A DNA stretch of 64,000 bases, taken from Curtobacterium sp. 9128 (GTDB lineage: Bacteria; Actinomycetota; Actinomycetes; Actinomycetales; Microbacteriaceae). The stretch is from NCBI RefSeq assembly GCF_007673775.1, contig NZ_VEAF01000009.1:36529-100528 (forward strand). Reading direction: 5' to 3'. How positions within the stretch are numbered: the first letter of the stretch is position 1; every line of letters begins with the position of its first letter. Under the pieces are notes generated by a model, which saw only the letters and a list, made by a program, of their open reading frames with translations, was not told the DNA's origin and searched no databases. Positions 51,637-60,618 of the stretch are shown in pieces. A program made the position numbers and the translations under genes.

Positions 51637-52977
51637 ATGAAGCGACGGACCCTGATCGGTTCCGCGGTCGTGGTCGCCCTCGCCGCACTGTCCCTGCAGG
51701 GCTGTGCGGTCGTGAACGGCAGCGGCGACGACCCGAACACCCTCCGCGTGATGATGGGCGCGGACACCACCTACCCCCAGCAGCGCAAGCAGTGGCAGCA
51801 GGACACCGCCGCGGAGTTCAAGCGGACCACCGGCGCGGACATCCAGTGGGAGACCTACTCGTCCGCGCAGGAGGAGCTCACCGCCATCCAGACCAGCGTC
51901 ATCTCCGGGCAGGGCCCCGACGTCTACGCCATCGGCACCACGTTCACCCCCACCGCCTACGCCACCGGCGCCTTCGTCGAGATGGGCAAGAAGGAGTGGG
52001 ACGCCGTCGGCGGGAAGGACCGCTTCGACCCGGCGTCGCTCGGCATCTCCGGCCCGAGCGCCACGAAGCAGATCGGCATCCCGCTCGCCAGCCGCCCCTT
52101 CGTGATGGCAGTGAACAAGGACCTCCTCGCCCAGGCCGGCATCACCGCGATGCCGACGACCTGGGACCAGCTGACCGCGGACGCGAAGGCCACCACCGGC
52201 GACGGGCACTACGGCATGGCGATCGCCTACGCCGACGGGTTCGACCCGTGGAAGTTCGTCTGGGGCATGGCCGAGAACGCCGGCAACACGATCGTCGACG
52301 GCACGAAGGCCGAGATCGACGCCGAGGCCGTGCAGAACGCCTACCGCACCTACTTCGACTGGGTGACGAAGGACGGCGTCGTCGACAAGGCGGCCATCGG
52401 CTGGAACAACGCACAGGCCCTGGCGCAGTTCGCCGACGGCAAGGCCGCGTTCTTCCCGATGACCACGACCACGGCCATCAACTCGTTCAAGGACACCGCG
52501 GTGGACGGCAAGTACGCGTTCGCCCTGCTGCCGACCGTCCCCCCGGGTGCGACCACCCGACCGGCCGACGGCATCGACGCCGCGAGCATCCTGTCCGGCG
52601 ACAACTTCGTCGTCGCCGACTACGGCACGAAGCAGGACCTGTCGTTCCAGTTCGTCAAGCAGACGACCTCGAAGCAGGCCCAGCTCGAGTACTACCGGCT
52701 GTTCGGCCAGCTGCCGACGAACGCCGCCGCCGCGGCCGAGCTCGCCGCGCAGGAACCCACCCTGAAACCGATCATCGACGCCGGGAAGCTCTCGAAGCCC
52801 ACCGCCTTCACCGGCGCGTGGTCGGACATCCAGCTGTCGCTCGTCGACGTCGTCGTGCAGTCGATCCCGTCGCTGAAGAGCGGCGAGGTCACCGACGACC
52901 AGCTCCGGAAGCGTCTCCAGGACGCGCAGAAGGACGCCCAGTCCACCCTGAACCGTCAGAAGAACGGAGGTCTGTGA
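51637..52977 (+). CDS. Sugar ABC transporter substrate-binding lipoprotein (CUT1)
   Basis: 446 residues. Signal MKRRTLIGSAVVVALAA and lipobox LQGC. Family 1 solute-binding features: TAIQTSVISGQGPDVYAIG, IPLASRPFVMAVNKDLLAQAG, FADGKAAFFPMTTTT. GAGGAGGAA precedes the ATG. Divergent from the LacI-uxaC pair and first in a long operon for uronate metabolism, so the ligand is probably a glucuronide or aldobiouronic-type oligosaccharide. Not closely similar to the other two binding proteins here. Confidence 0.92.
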   Translation: MKRRTLIGSAVVVALAALSLQGCAVVNGSGDDPNTLRVMMGADTTYPQQRKQWQQDTAAEFKRTTGADIQWETYSSAQEELTAIQTSVISGQGPDVYAIGTTFTPTAYATGAFVEMGKKEWDAVGGKDRFDPASLGISGPSATKQIGIPLASRPFVMAVNKDLLAQAGITAMPTTWDQLTADAKATTGDGHYGMAIAYADGFDPWKFVWGMAENAGNTIVDGTKAEIDAEAVQNAYRTYFDWVTKDGVVDKAAIGWNNAQALAQFADGKAAFFPMTTTTAINSFKDTAVDGKYAFALLPTVPPGATTRPADGIDAASILSGDNFVVADYGTKQDLSFQFVKQTTSKQAQLEYYRLFGQLPTNAAAAAELAAQEPTLKPIIDAGKLSKPTAFTGAWSDIQLSLVDVVVQSIPSLKSGEVTDDQLRKRLQDAQKDAQSTLNRQKNGGL

Positions 52978-54005
52978 TGACCGACACGCAGACCAGACCG
53001 GCCGCCGCGCAGGAACACACCGTGCGACCGCACGGCACGACCCCGCTGTACCGCAAGGAGCGTCCGCTCTGGATGCTCATCCCCGGCGGCGTGCTCATGA
53101 TCGCCATCATCGTGGTGCCGCTGCTCGTCGGCGTGTACATCGCGATGCTCGACCTCGACCAGTACACCCTGCGCCAGTGGTTCAGCGCCCCGTTCGTCGG
53201 GTTCGCGAACTTCGCCGAGGCCGTCACGGACTCGCCGCTGCTGCACTCGATCTGGATCTCGTCCTCCCTCGCCGTGCTCGTCACCGCCGTGACCGTGCCG
53301 ATCGGGGTGGCGGCGGCGATCTCCACGCAGAACCGGTTCCCGGGCCGTGGCCTCGTCCGCTCGATCTACCTGATCCCGTACGTGCTCCCCGCGTTCGTCG
53401 TCGGCACGTTCTTCCGCACCATGCTGCAGCCGCAGGGCGTCGTCAACGCGGTCTTCCACACCGACGTGCTCTGGCTCAACGGGAGCGCCTCCTACTGGGC
53501 GCTCGCCGCGGTCATGGTCTGGACGTCGTGGCCGTTCGTGTACCTGCTCAGCCTGGCGGGCCTCCAGGCAGTGGACCTGGAGGTCCACGAAGCCGCGTCG
53601 CTCGACGGTGCGACCTGGTGGATCAAGCTGCGCTACGTGGTCTTCCCCTACCTGCGGGGGCCGCTCAGCCTGGCGGTGATCATCGCGATCCTGCACAACA
53701 TCAACAACTTCACGCTGCCGTTCGTGCTGTTCGGCATCCCGCTGCCCTCGAGCGTCGAGGTGATGCCGGTCCTGACCTACATCGCCAGCTTCCAGTCGTT
53801 CCGCTTCGGCCTGTCCGCGGCGATGGCGATCTGCTCCCTCGTGATCGTCGCGATCCCGCTGTTCGTCTACCTGCGCGCGGTCCAGCTCGACACCGGGGAC
53901 GACGCCGGCCCGAGCCGCAAGCAGCGTCGCGCCGACCGCGCCACGCTCGACACCGCAGCCGTGGCAGCGCCCGCGGCCGCCGACATCGAAGGGGCCCGCG
54001 CATGA
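52977..54005 (+). CDS. Sugar ABC transporter permease (MalF-type)
   Basis: 342 residues; the ATG shares a base with the preceding TGA. Six spans; EAA loop LEVHEAASLDGATWWI. A charged tail of about 40 residues (GPSRKQRRADRATLD) is cytoplasmic. Partner of the permease at 54002; the stop/start overlap is 4 bp. Confidence 0.92.
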   Translation: MTDTQTRPAAAQEHTVRPHGTTPLYRKERPLWMLIPGGVLMIAIIVVPLLVGVYIAMLDLDQYTLRQWFSAPFVGFANFAEAVTDSPLLHSIWISSSLAVLVTAVTVPIGVAAAISTQNRFPGRGLVRSIYLIPYVLPAFVVGTFFRTMLQPQGVVNAVFHTDVLWLNGSASYWALAAVMVWTSWPFVYLLSLAGLQAVDLEVHEAASLDGATWWIKLRYVVFPYLRGPLSLAVIIAILHNINNFTLPFVLFGIPLPSSVEVMPVLTYIASFQSFRFGLSAAMAICSLVIVAIPLFVYLRAVQLDTGDDAGPSRKQRRADRATLDTAAVAAPAAADIEGARA

Positions 54006-54952
54006 GCGGCTACAGCGCCACCAGGACCCGTGCCACGGCGACCCTCACCGAGAGCATCACGAGCCAGGGGAGCACGAAGCGGCACAAGCGCCCCTACGAC
54101 ACCGACGTCACCCGGCTGCTGCCGCGCTGGCTGCTCGTCGTCGTGATCGCCGTCATCATCGCGTTCATCGCCGTCCCGGTGCTCTACATCGTGTTCGGCT
54201 CGGTGAACTCGGACGTCGCCGTCGCACGGGGCGAGTACTTCCCGACCGAGTTCACGCTCGCCAACTACGCGGACATCTGGTCGACCGTCGCCCTCGGCAC
54301 CGGCCTGCTCAACAGCATCCTCACCGCCGGTGCGGTCGCCGTCGCGAGCGCGGCGCTCGCCGTCTGCACCGCCTACGTGCTCGTCCGCTTCCGGTTCCTC
54401 GGTCGCCTGACGTTCCTCCGAGGCCTGCTCGCGCTCCAGTCGATCCCGGGCACGCTCCTGCTGCTGCCGGTGTTCGTCGTCTTCTCGAACATCGCGAGCG
54501 CGACCGGCGTCCAGATCATCGGCACCCGCTGGGGGCTCTTCGTCACCTACCTGACGTTCGCCCTGCCGTTCTCGACGTGGGTGATGGTCACCTACCTGCG
54601 CGGCCTGCCGAAGGAACTCGAGGAGGCCGCCCGCATCGACGGCGCATCCTCGACGACCATCCTCACGAGGATCGTCCTGCCGCTGTCCTGGCCGGGCATC
54701 GTCGTCTCCGCGATCTTCGCCTTCCTGCTCGGCTGGAACGACGTCCTGTTCTCCACGATCATGACGACCCCGAACACGCGCACCGTCGCCGTGGTGCTGC
54801 AGGTGCTCGGCACCGCGCAGGAGGGCGGCGCGGTCCCGATCTACGGCCAGATGATGGCTGCCTCGATCGTGTGTGCGGCTCCGGTGGTCGCGCTGTACCT
54901 GATCTTCCAGCGCTACCTCGTCGGTGGTCTCACCGCCGGCTCGGTGAAGTAG
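54002..54952 (+). CDS. Sugar ABC transporter permease (MalG-type)
   Basis: 316 residues. A polar N-terminus of about 40 residues, six spans, EAA loop KELEEAARIDGASSTTI. YFPTEFTLANYADIW is the usual sequence after the first span. The 81-bp gap that follows holds no clear terminator, so the downstream enzymes are likely in the same transcript. Confidence 0.92.
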   Translation: MSGYSATRTRATATLTESITSQGSTKRHKRPYDTDVTRLLPRWLLVVVIAVIIAFIAVPVLYIVFGSVNSDVAVARGEYFPTEFTLANYADIWSTVALGTGLLNSILTAGAVAVASAALAVCTAYVLVRFRFLGRLTFLRGLLALQSIPGTLLLLPVFVVFSNIASATGVQIIGTRWGLFVTYLTFALPFSTWVMVTYLRGLPKELEEAARIDGASSTTILTRIVLPLSWPGIVVSAIFAFLLGWNDVLFSTIMTTPNTRTVAVVLQVLGTAQEGGAVPIYGQMMAASIVCAAPVVALYLIFQRYLVGGLTAGSVK

Positions 54953-55033
54953 CGCGCGTTGTCCACAGATCCGACTGGAGGCCCGGCGCGCGTCCGCCGC
55001 GTCGGTCACCCTGGTCACCATGAAGGGAACGAG

Positions 55034-55885
55034 ATGACCCAGCCCACGTCCGCACAGCCCAGTTGGGAGCTCAGCGGCTTCGGCGACGAGATCGACGCCG
55101 ACCCCGCGATCCAGGTCGCGGTCCTCCAGGCGCTCGGCGCGAGTGCGATCGAGGTCCGGAGCGCGTGGGGGGTGAACGTCGTCGACCTCGACGAGGACCA
55201 GCTCGCCGGGCTCCACCGGCTGTTCCAGGAGCGCGGCCAGACCGTCTCCGCGATCGCCTCGCCGATCGGCAAGGTGTCCGTGGACGAACCCGTCGAGCAC
55301 GAGGTGGAGCGACTGGGCCGGGCGATCGCCGCGGCGCACGCACTCGGCACGACGAACATCCGGATCTTCTCCTTCTACTTCGAAGGGCGTACCCCCGACG
55401 CCGTCCGCGACGACGTGCTGGTCCGGATGCGGGAGCTCGCCGACCTCGCCGAGCGCGAGGGCGTGACGCTGCTGCACGAGAACGAGAAGGACATCTACGG
55501 CGACGTGCCGTCCCGGGTGCTCGACATCGTCGAGAGCGTCGCTTCACCGGCGCTCCGGCTCGCCTGGGACAACGCGAACTACGTGCAGTGCGGCGTCCGG
55601 CCGTTCACCGACGGCTGGGCGCAGCTCGCGCCCTACGTCGACTACCTGCAGGTCAAGGACGCCCTGGCGGCCGACCACTCCGTCGTGCCCGCGGGCGAGG
55701 GCGACGGCGAACTCCTGCGCACGCTCACGGCCCTGCGCGACGCAGGGTACTCCGGGTACGCCTCCCTCGAACCGCACCTCAGCGACTTCACCTCCCTCGG
55801 CGGGTTCTCCGGGCCCGCCGCGTTCGGCCGCGCCGGACGAGCCCTCCGGAGCCTCACCGACCAGATCGGAGTCACCCTGCGATGA
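55034..55885 (+). CDS. TIM-barrel sugar isomerase/epimerase-like protein
   Basis: 283 residues from ATG 55034 (GAAGGGAACGAG upstream). Xylose-isomerase-like (AP endonuclease 2) barrel: GFGDEIDADPAIQ start, Glu in LLHENEKDIYGD, Asp in LAWDNANYVQ and Glu in ASLEPHL as metal ligands. The usual H-x-K-D strand reads LQVKDA, with Gln in place of the common His. Named for sugar-phosphate isomerases, the fold also includes 3-keto-glycoside lyases and hydratases. Next to a Gfo/Idh gene with a 4-bp overlap, which favours the latter type of role. Confidence 0.82.
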   Translation: MTQPTSAQPSWELSGFGDEIDADPAIQVAVLQALGASAIEVRSAWGVNVVDLDEDQLAGLHRLFQERGQTVSAIASPIGKVSVDEPVEHEVERLGRAIAAAHALGTTNIRIFSFYFEGRTPDAVRDDVLVRMRELADLAEREGVTLLHENEKDIYGDVPSRVLDIVESVASPALRLAWDNANYVQCGVRPFTDGWAQLAPYVDYLQVKDALAADHSVVPAGEGDGELLRTLTALRDAGYSGYASLEPHLSDFTSLGGFSGPAAFGRAGRALRSLTDQIGVTLR

Positions 55886-57066
55886 CCACCCCACTGAAGC
55901 TGGCAGTCGTCGGCGCCGGCGTGATCGGGCGCCACCACGCCCGGGTCGCCCTCGCGAACCCGGACCTCGACGTCGTCGCGCTCGTCGACGCCGTCCCCGC
56001 CGCGGCCACGAGCGCGGCCGACGAGATCGAGTCGTCGGGTGCGCCGCGGCCGTTGACCACGGAGACCATCGAGCAGGCCATCGCCCAGACCGACGTCGAC
56101 GTCGTCGCCATCTGCTCGCCGTCCGGCATGCACGTGGACCTGGCACGGGCAGCGCTCACCGCGGGCAAGCACGTCGTGATCGAGAAGCCCCTCGACACGA
56201 CGATGCCGAGGGCCCGCGAGATCGCCCGGCTCGCCGCCGACGCCCGCGAGCGCGGGCTCGTCGTCAGCGTCATCAGCCAGCACCGGTTCGACCCGGCGTC
56301 CCAGGCCGTCGCGTCCGCGGCGCACGACGGCCGGTTCGGTCGCGTCACCTCCGGCGTGGCGAGCGTCGCGTGGTACCGCTCACAGGGCTACTACGACTCC
56401 GGTGACTGGCGCGGCACCTGGGAGCTCGACGGCGGCGGCGCGGTGATGAACCAGGGCGTGCACACGGTCGACCTGCTCGTGTGGACACTCGGCCGTCCGG
56501 TCGAGATCTCCGCCCAGATCGGTCTCCTGGCACACGACCGGATCGAGGTCGAGGACACCGCCGTCGCGACCGTCCGGTTCGACACCGGCGCGCTCGGCGT
56601 CATCCACTGCACCACCGCCGCGTACCCGGGGCTGTCGGCCCGCTACGCCGTCTACGGCACGCACGGCTCCGCGATCGTCGACGACGACCGGCTCGCGTAC
56701 TTCCACGTCGCGCCCGACGCGGCGACGCTCGAGTCCGCGTCCACCACGGCGAACACCACCGCCGTCGCCGACGCCGTCGACCAGAAGTCCGAGGTGGTCG
56801 CCCCCGAGCACGTGGTCGGCGGCCCGCAGGAGCCGGAGCACTTCCTCGCCGGCCACGGTCGCCAGTACGCGGACGTCGTCGCCGCCATCCGCGACGGCCG
56901 TGAGCCGGGGGTCACCGTCGACGCCGCCCTGGTGTCGCTCGCCACCGTCCGCGGCCTCTACATCAGCGCCACGCTCGGGCAACCCGTCCGGATCGACGAC
57001 GTCATCGAGGGCCGGTACGACGACGTCGTGCCGGTCGTCGCCGCAGCAGGAGGAGCCACCCGATGA
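55882..57066 (+). CDS. Gfo/Idh/MocA family sugar oxidoreductase
   Basis: 394 residues. Rossmann motif VVGAGVIGRHHARVAL, catalytic EKP in VIEKPLDTT (about residue 102), SQHRFDPASQA and DGGGAVMNQGVHTVDLL, the conserved His-x3-Asp of the active site. NAD(P)-dependent oxidation or reduction of a sugar, probably a uronate or uronoside here. Flanked on both sides by TIM-barrel genes with 4-bp overlaps, so the three probably work in one pathway. Confidence 0.9.
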   Translation: MTTPLKLAVVGAGVIGRHHARVALANPDLDVVALVDAVPAAATSAADEIESSGAPRPLTTETIEQAIAQTDVDVVAICSPSGMHVDLARAALTAGKHVVIEKPLDTTMPRAREIARLAADARERGLVVSVISQHRFDPASQAVASAAHDGRFGRVTSGVASVAWYRSQGYYDSGDWRGTWELDGGGAVMNQGVHTVDLLVWTLGRPVEISAQIGLLAHDRIEVEDTAVATVRFDTGALGVIHCTTAAYPGLSARYAVYGTHGSAIVDDDRLAYFHVAPDAATLESASTTANTTAVADAVDQKSEVVAPEHVVGGPQEPEHFLAGHGRQYADVVAAIRDGREPGVTVDAALVSLATVRGLYISATLGQPVRIDDVIEGRYDDVVPVVAAAGGATR

Positions 57067-57950
57067 AGTTCTCCGTGTTCACCGCGTCCACCCCCGACTG
57101 GACCCCGGAGCAGGCCGCGACCACGCTCGCGGAGCAGGGCTGGGACGGCATCGAGTGGCGTGTCGTCGACGACCTGCCGACCGAGGGCACCACCGTGCCC
57201 GCCGACCGGTCGTTCTGGGTCGGCAACCGCTCGACGTGGCAGTTCACCGGCATCCAGGACCGCGTCGGGGACATCGCCCGGGTCACCGACCAGGCCGGGC
57301 TGGAGTACTCCGGCATCGGCGGCTACCAGCAGGCGGCGGACCACGACGGCGTCGACACGATGCTCCGCGTCACGAGCGAGCTCGGGGCTCGGCAGGTCCG
57401 GGTCGCGATGCCGAACTACCGGCAGGAGCGGGACCGTACGGGCGAGACCTACCCCGAGCTGTTCGACCGCACCCGGGCCGACCTGGAGTGGGCCGTCTCC
57501 CGGGCGACCGAGCTCGGCGTGAAGGCGCTCGTCGAGCTCCACCACATGACGATCACGCCGTCCGCCTCGGCAGCGCTCCGCCTCGTCGACGGGCTCGACC
57601 CCGAGCACGTCGGCGTCATCCACGACCTCGGCAACCTCGTGATCGAGGGACACGAGGACCACCTCGCCGCCTTCGAGCTCCTCGGCCCGTACCTGGCGCA
57701 CGTGCACGTGAAGAACGCCCGCTGGGTCGACACCGGCGACACCCGTGCCGACGGCAGCGCGATCTGGCAGAACGTGTGGGCGCCGCTCCGTACCGGTCAG
57801 GCCTCGGTGTCCGACTACTTCGACGCCCTCCGGACCCACGGGTACGACGGCTGGGTCACCATCGAGGACTTCTCCACCGACCTCCCGCTCGAGGCCCGCA
57901 CGGCGGACAACCTGGCCTACCTCCGCTCGCTCGTCCCGGTGTCCGCATGA
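57063..57950 (+). CDS. TIM-barrel sugar isomerase/epimerase-like protein (second)
   Basis: 295 residues. Same fold as the gene at 55034 but distant. The full metal set is visible: Glu in LVELHHMTIT, Asp and His in VIHDLGN, His in AHVHVKNARW and Glu in VTIEDFS. FSVFTASTPDWTPEQA is the start. Possible roles: epimerase of a keto-uronate, or lyase/hydratase for a 3-keto-glycoside made by the preceding oxidoreductase. No small beta subunit of the C-glycoside deglycosidase type is present nearby. Confidence 0.85.
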   Translation: MKFSVFTASTPDWTPEQAATTLAEQGWDGIEWRVVDDLPTEGTTVPADRSFWVGNRSTWQFTGIQDRVGDIARVTDQAGLEYSGIGGYQQAADHDGVDTMLRVTSELGARQVRVAMPNYRQERDRTGETYPELFDRTRADLEWAVSRATELGVKALVELHHMTITPSASAALRLVDGLDPEHVGVIHDLGNLVIEGHEDHLAAFELLGPYLAHVHVKNARWVDTGDTRADGSAIWQNVWAPLRTGQASVSDYFDALRTHGYDGWVTIEDFSTDLPLEARTADNLAYLRSLVPVSA

Positions 57951-59218
57951 CCGGTCGCCGCGCCGGCATCGTCCACGTCGGGGTGGGGGCGTTCGCGCGT
58001 GCCCACCTCGCGTGGTACACCCAGCGCTCGGACGGCGAGCCGTGGGGGATCACCGCGTTCACCGGCAGGTCGCCCGCGGTCGCCGACGCCCTGTCGGCGC
58101 AGGACTGCCGGTACACGCTCGTCACCCGCGCGGCGGACGGCGACGTCGCGTCGGTGATCGACACGATCGTGGCGGCGCACCCCGGCAGCGACGACGCCGC
58201 CTTCCGTGCCGCGGTCGCGTCGCCGGCGACGAGCATCGTCACGCTCACCGTCACCGAGAACGGGTACCGCGCCGGGTCGGACGTGCCGGCGCGACTCGTC
58301 GCCGGGCTGGCCGCCCGTCGTGCCGCCGGTGCGGGGCGCATCGCCCTGCTGAGCCTCGACAACCTCACCCACAACGGCACGGTGCTGCGCGACGCGGTCC
58401 TCGACGCCGCGGCCGACGACGCGCTCCGCGGCTGGATCGCCGACCACGTGGCGTTCCCGAGCTCGATGGTCGACCGCATCACCCCGGCCACGACCGACGC
58501 CGACGTCGCGGCGCTCGCCGACCTCGACGGGGCGCTCCCCGGGGACCGCGTGCCCGTCGTCACCGAGCCCTTCGCCGAGTGGGTCGTCGAGGACCGCTTC
58601 GACGGCATCGACCGCCCGGACTGGGCCAGTGCCGGCGTCCGCATCGTCGACGACGTCACCCCGTACGAGCAGCGGAAGCTCTGGCTGCTCAACGGGGCGC
58701 ACTCCCTGCTCGCGTACCTCGGGCTCCAGCTCGGGTACGCGACCGTCGCCGACGCGATGGCCGACCCGGTGTGCCGCGCCGCCGTCGAGCAGCTCTGGGA
58801 CGAAGCCGCGACCGAGCTGCCGCTGCCCGGGGCCGAGGTCACCGCGGCCCGGGCGGCGCTGGTGGAGCGCTTCGCGAACCCGCGCATCCGTCACACGCTC
58901 GTGCAGATCGCCGCGGGCGGCTCCGAGAAGCTGCCCGTGCGCGTGGTCGACGTGCTCCGACGGCGTCTGGCGCGGGACCCGGACGCCGGGATCGGCCCCG
59001 GTGCCGCGACCCTGATCGCCGCGTGGTGGTTGCACGTCAGCACCCAGCCGGACCTCGTGCACGACCAGGGCGCACCGGGAGCAGGCTCGGACGTGCACGA
59101 CGTCCTCGCCGTGATCGCCCCCGACCTCGACACCACCCCGGTGGTCGCAGCCGTCACGGCCGCGGCCGAACGCATCCGAGCGGCCCGCAGCCGTTCCCCC
59201 GAAGGAGTACCAGCATGA
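57947..59218 (+). CDS. uxuB: Mannitol dehydrogenase family enzyme, probably fructuronate reductase
   Basis: 423 residues. N-terminal NAD-binding start GIVHVGVGAFARAHLAWY (GxGxFxRxH), then TVTENGYR and LDNLTHNG; the catalytic KLWLLNGAH (K-x4-N-x2-H) is near residue 243. Polyol-specific long-chain dehydrogenases include mannitol 2-dehydrogenase, tagaturonate reductase (UxaB) and fructuronate reductase (UxuB). The following mannonate dehydratase and the nearby uxaC make fructuronate to mannonate the best choice. Confidence 0.85.
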   Translation: MTGRRAGIVHVGVGAFARAHLAWYTQRSDGEPWGITAFTGRSPAVADALSAQDCRYTLVTRAADGDVASVIDTIVAAHPGSDDAAFRAAVASPATSIVTLTVTENGYRAGSDVPARLVAGLAARRAAGAGRIALLSLDNLTHNGTVLRDAVLDAAADDALRGWIADHVAFPSSMVDRITPATTDADVAALADLDGALPGDRVPVVTEPFAEWVVEDRFDGIDRPDWASAGVRIVDDVTPYEQRKLWLLNGAHSLLAYLGLQLGYATVADAMADPVCRAAVEQLWDEAATELPLPGAEVTAARAALVERFANPRIRHTLVQIAAGGSEKLPVRVVDVLRRRLARDPDAGIGPGAATLIAAWWLHVSTQPDLVHDQGAPGAGSDVHDVLAVIAPDLDTTPVVAAVTAAAERIRAARSRSPEGVPA

Positions 59219-60576
59219 CCGACGACCAGACCGCCACGACGAACCCGGCGGCGCCCGTCCCCGGCGCGACGGACGACCGTGGCGCAGACGGAGCCACCAG
59301 CGGGCGACCCGACACCTGGGCGAGCGCCGACCGCGGGCAGCTGATCGACCGCGCCGAGGTCATCGTGACGAGCCCCGACCGGAACTTCGTCACGCTGAAG
59401 ATCACGACCGCCGACGGCGTGACCGGCCTCGGCGACGCCACCCTGAACGGGCGGGAGCTCGCCGTCGCCGCGTACCTCGCCGAGCACGTCGTGCCGCTGC
59501 TGGTCGGCCGGGACGCCAGTCGCATCGAGGACGCCTGGCAGTTCCTGTACCGCTCGTCCTACTGGCGTCGTGGCCCGGTGACGATGGCCGCGATCGCGGC
59601 CGTCGACATGGCGCTCTGGGACGTCAAGGCCAAGGTCGCCGGGATGCCGCTGTACCAGCTGCTCGGCGGCGCCTCCCGGACGGGGCTGATGGCGTACGGG
59701 CACGCCTCCGGCAAGGAGCTGCCGGAGCTGTTCGACTCGATCCGGGCGCACCAGGACGAGGGCTACCGGTCGATCCGCGTGCAGACCGGCGTCCCCGGAC
59801 TCGAGTCCATCTACGGCATCGCGTCGAACCGGACCACCGAGGGCAACGCCGGCGTCCGGTACGACTTCGAGCCGGCGCAGCGGGGGGCGTTCCCGGCGAT
59901 GGAGGACTGGGACACCCGGGCGTACCTGCGGCACGTGCCGACGGTGTTCGAGGCCGTCCGGAACGAGTTCGGGCCGGAGCTCCCCCTGCTGCACGACGGA
60001 CACCACCGGATGACGCCCCTGCAGGCGGCCAAGCTCGGCAAGAGCCTCGAACCGTACGACCTGTTCTGGCTCGAGGACTGCACCCCGGCCGAGAACCAGG
60101 AGGCGCTGAAGCTCGTCCGTCAGCACACCACGACCCCGCTCGCGATCGGCGAGGTCTTCAACACCATCTGGGACTTCAAGGACATCATCCGCGACCAGCT
60201 GATCGACTACGTCCGCGGAGCCGTCACCCACATGGGCGGGGTCACACCGCTGAAGAAGACGATGGACTACGCGGCGATGTACCAGATCAAGTCCGGCTTC
60301 CACGGGCCGACCGACATCTCGCCGGTGGGCCTCGCCGCGCAGATGCACCTCGGGCTCGCCATCCACAACTTCGGCATCCAGGAGTACATGCAGCACGGCG
60401 CCCGCACGAACCAGGTGTTCCGGCAGACGTTCACGTTCACCGACGGGTACCTGCACCCGGGGGACGAGCCGGGCCTCGGCGTGACGCTCGACGTCGACGA
60501 GGCGGGCAAGTACCCGTACGAGCAGGCCTACCTGCCGTTCAACCGCCTTGCCGACGGCACCGTCCACGACTGGTGA
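59215..60576 (+). CDS. D-Mannonate dehydratase, ManD type (enolase superfamily)
   Basis: 453 residues, about 40 longer than typical because of a Thr/Ala/Pro-rich N-terminus; translation may start further in. The ManD catalytic set is kept: Arg 188 and Tyr 200 (RVQTGVPGLESIYG, the same 12-residue spacing as R147/Y159 of the Novosphingobium enzyme), His in LHDGHHRM, and metal ligands in DGHH, WLEDCTPAEN and IGEVFNT. It removes water from D-mannonate to give 2-keto-3-deoxygluconate. Closes the uronate operon; KDG kinase and aldolase must lie elsewhere. Confidence 0.9.
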   Translation: MTDDQTATTNPAAPVPGATDDRGADGATSGRPDTWASADRGQLIDRAEVIVTSPDRNFVTLKITTADGVTGLGDATLNGRELAVAAYLAEHVVPLLVGRDASRIEDAWQFLYRSSYWRRGPVTMAAIAAVDMALWDVKAKVAGMPLYQLLGGASRTGLMAYGHASGKELPELFDSIRAHQDEGYRSIRVQTGVPGLESIYGIASNRTTEGNAGVRYDFEPAQRGAFPAMEDWDTRAYLRHVPTVFEAVRNEFGPELPLLHDGHHRMTPLQAAKLGKSLEPYDLFWLEDCTPAENQEALKLVRQHTTTPLAIGEVFNTIWDFKDIIRDQLIDYVRGAVTHMGGVTPLKKTMDYAAMYQIKSGFHGPTDISPVGLAAQMHLGLAIHNFGIQEYMQHGARTNQVFRQTFTFTDGYLHPGDEPGLGVTLDVDEAGKYPYEQAYLPFNRLADGTVHDW

Positions 60577-60618
60577 CACCGGCGTGACGCGACGGGTGCG
60601 CGGGTAGCGTCGGCGAGC

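Noticed and set aside
55034..55885. Earlier start codons at 54959 or 55020
   Set aside because: The segment before 55034 is Arg/Pro-rich and does not resemble the family; the ATG at 55034 fits the conserved length.
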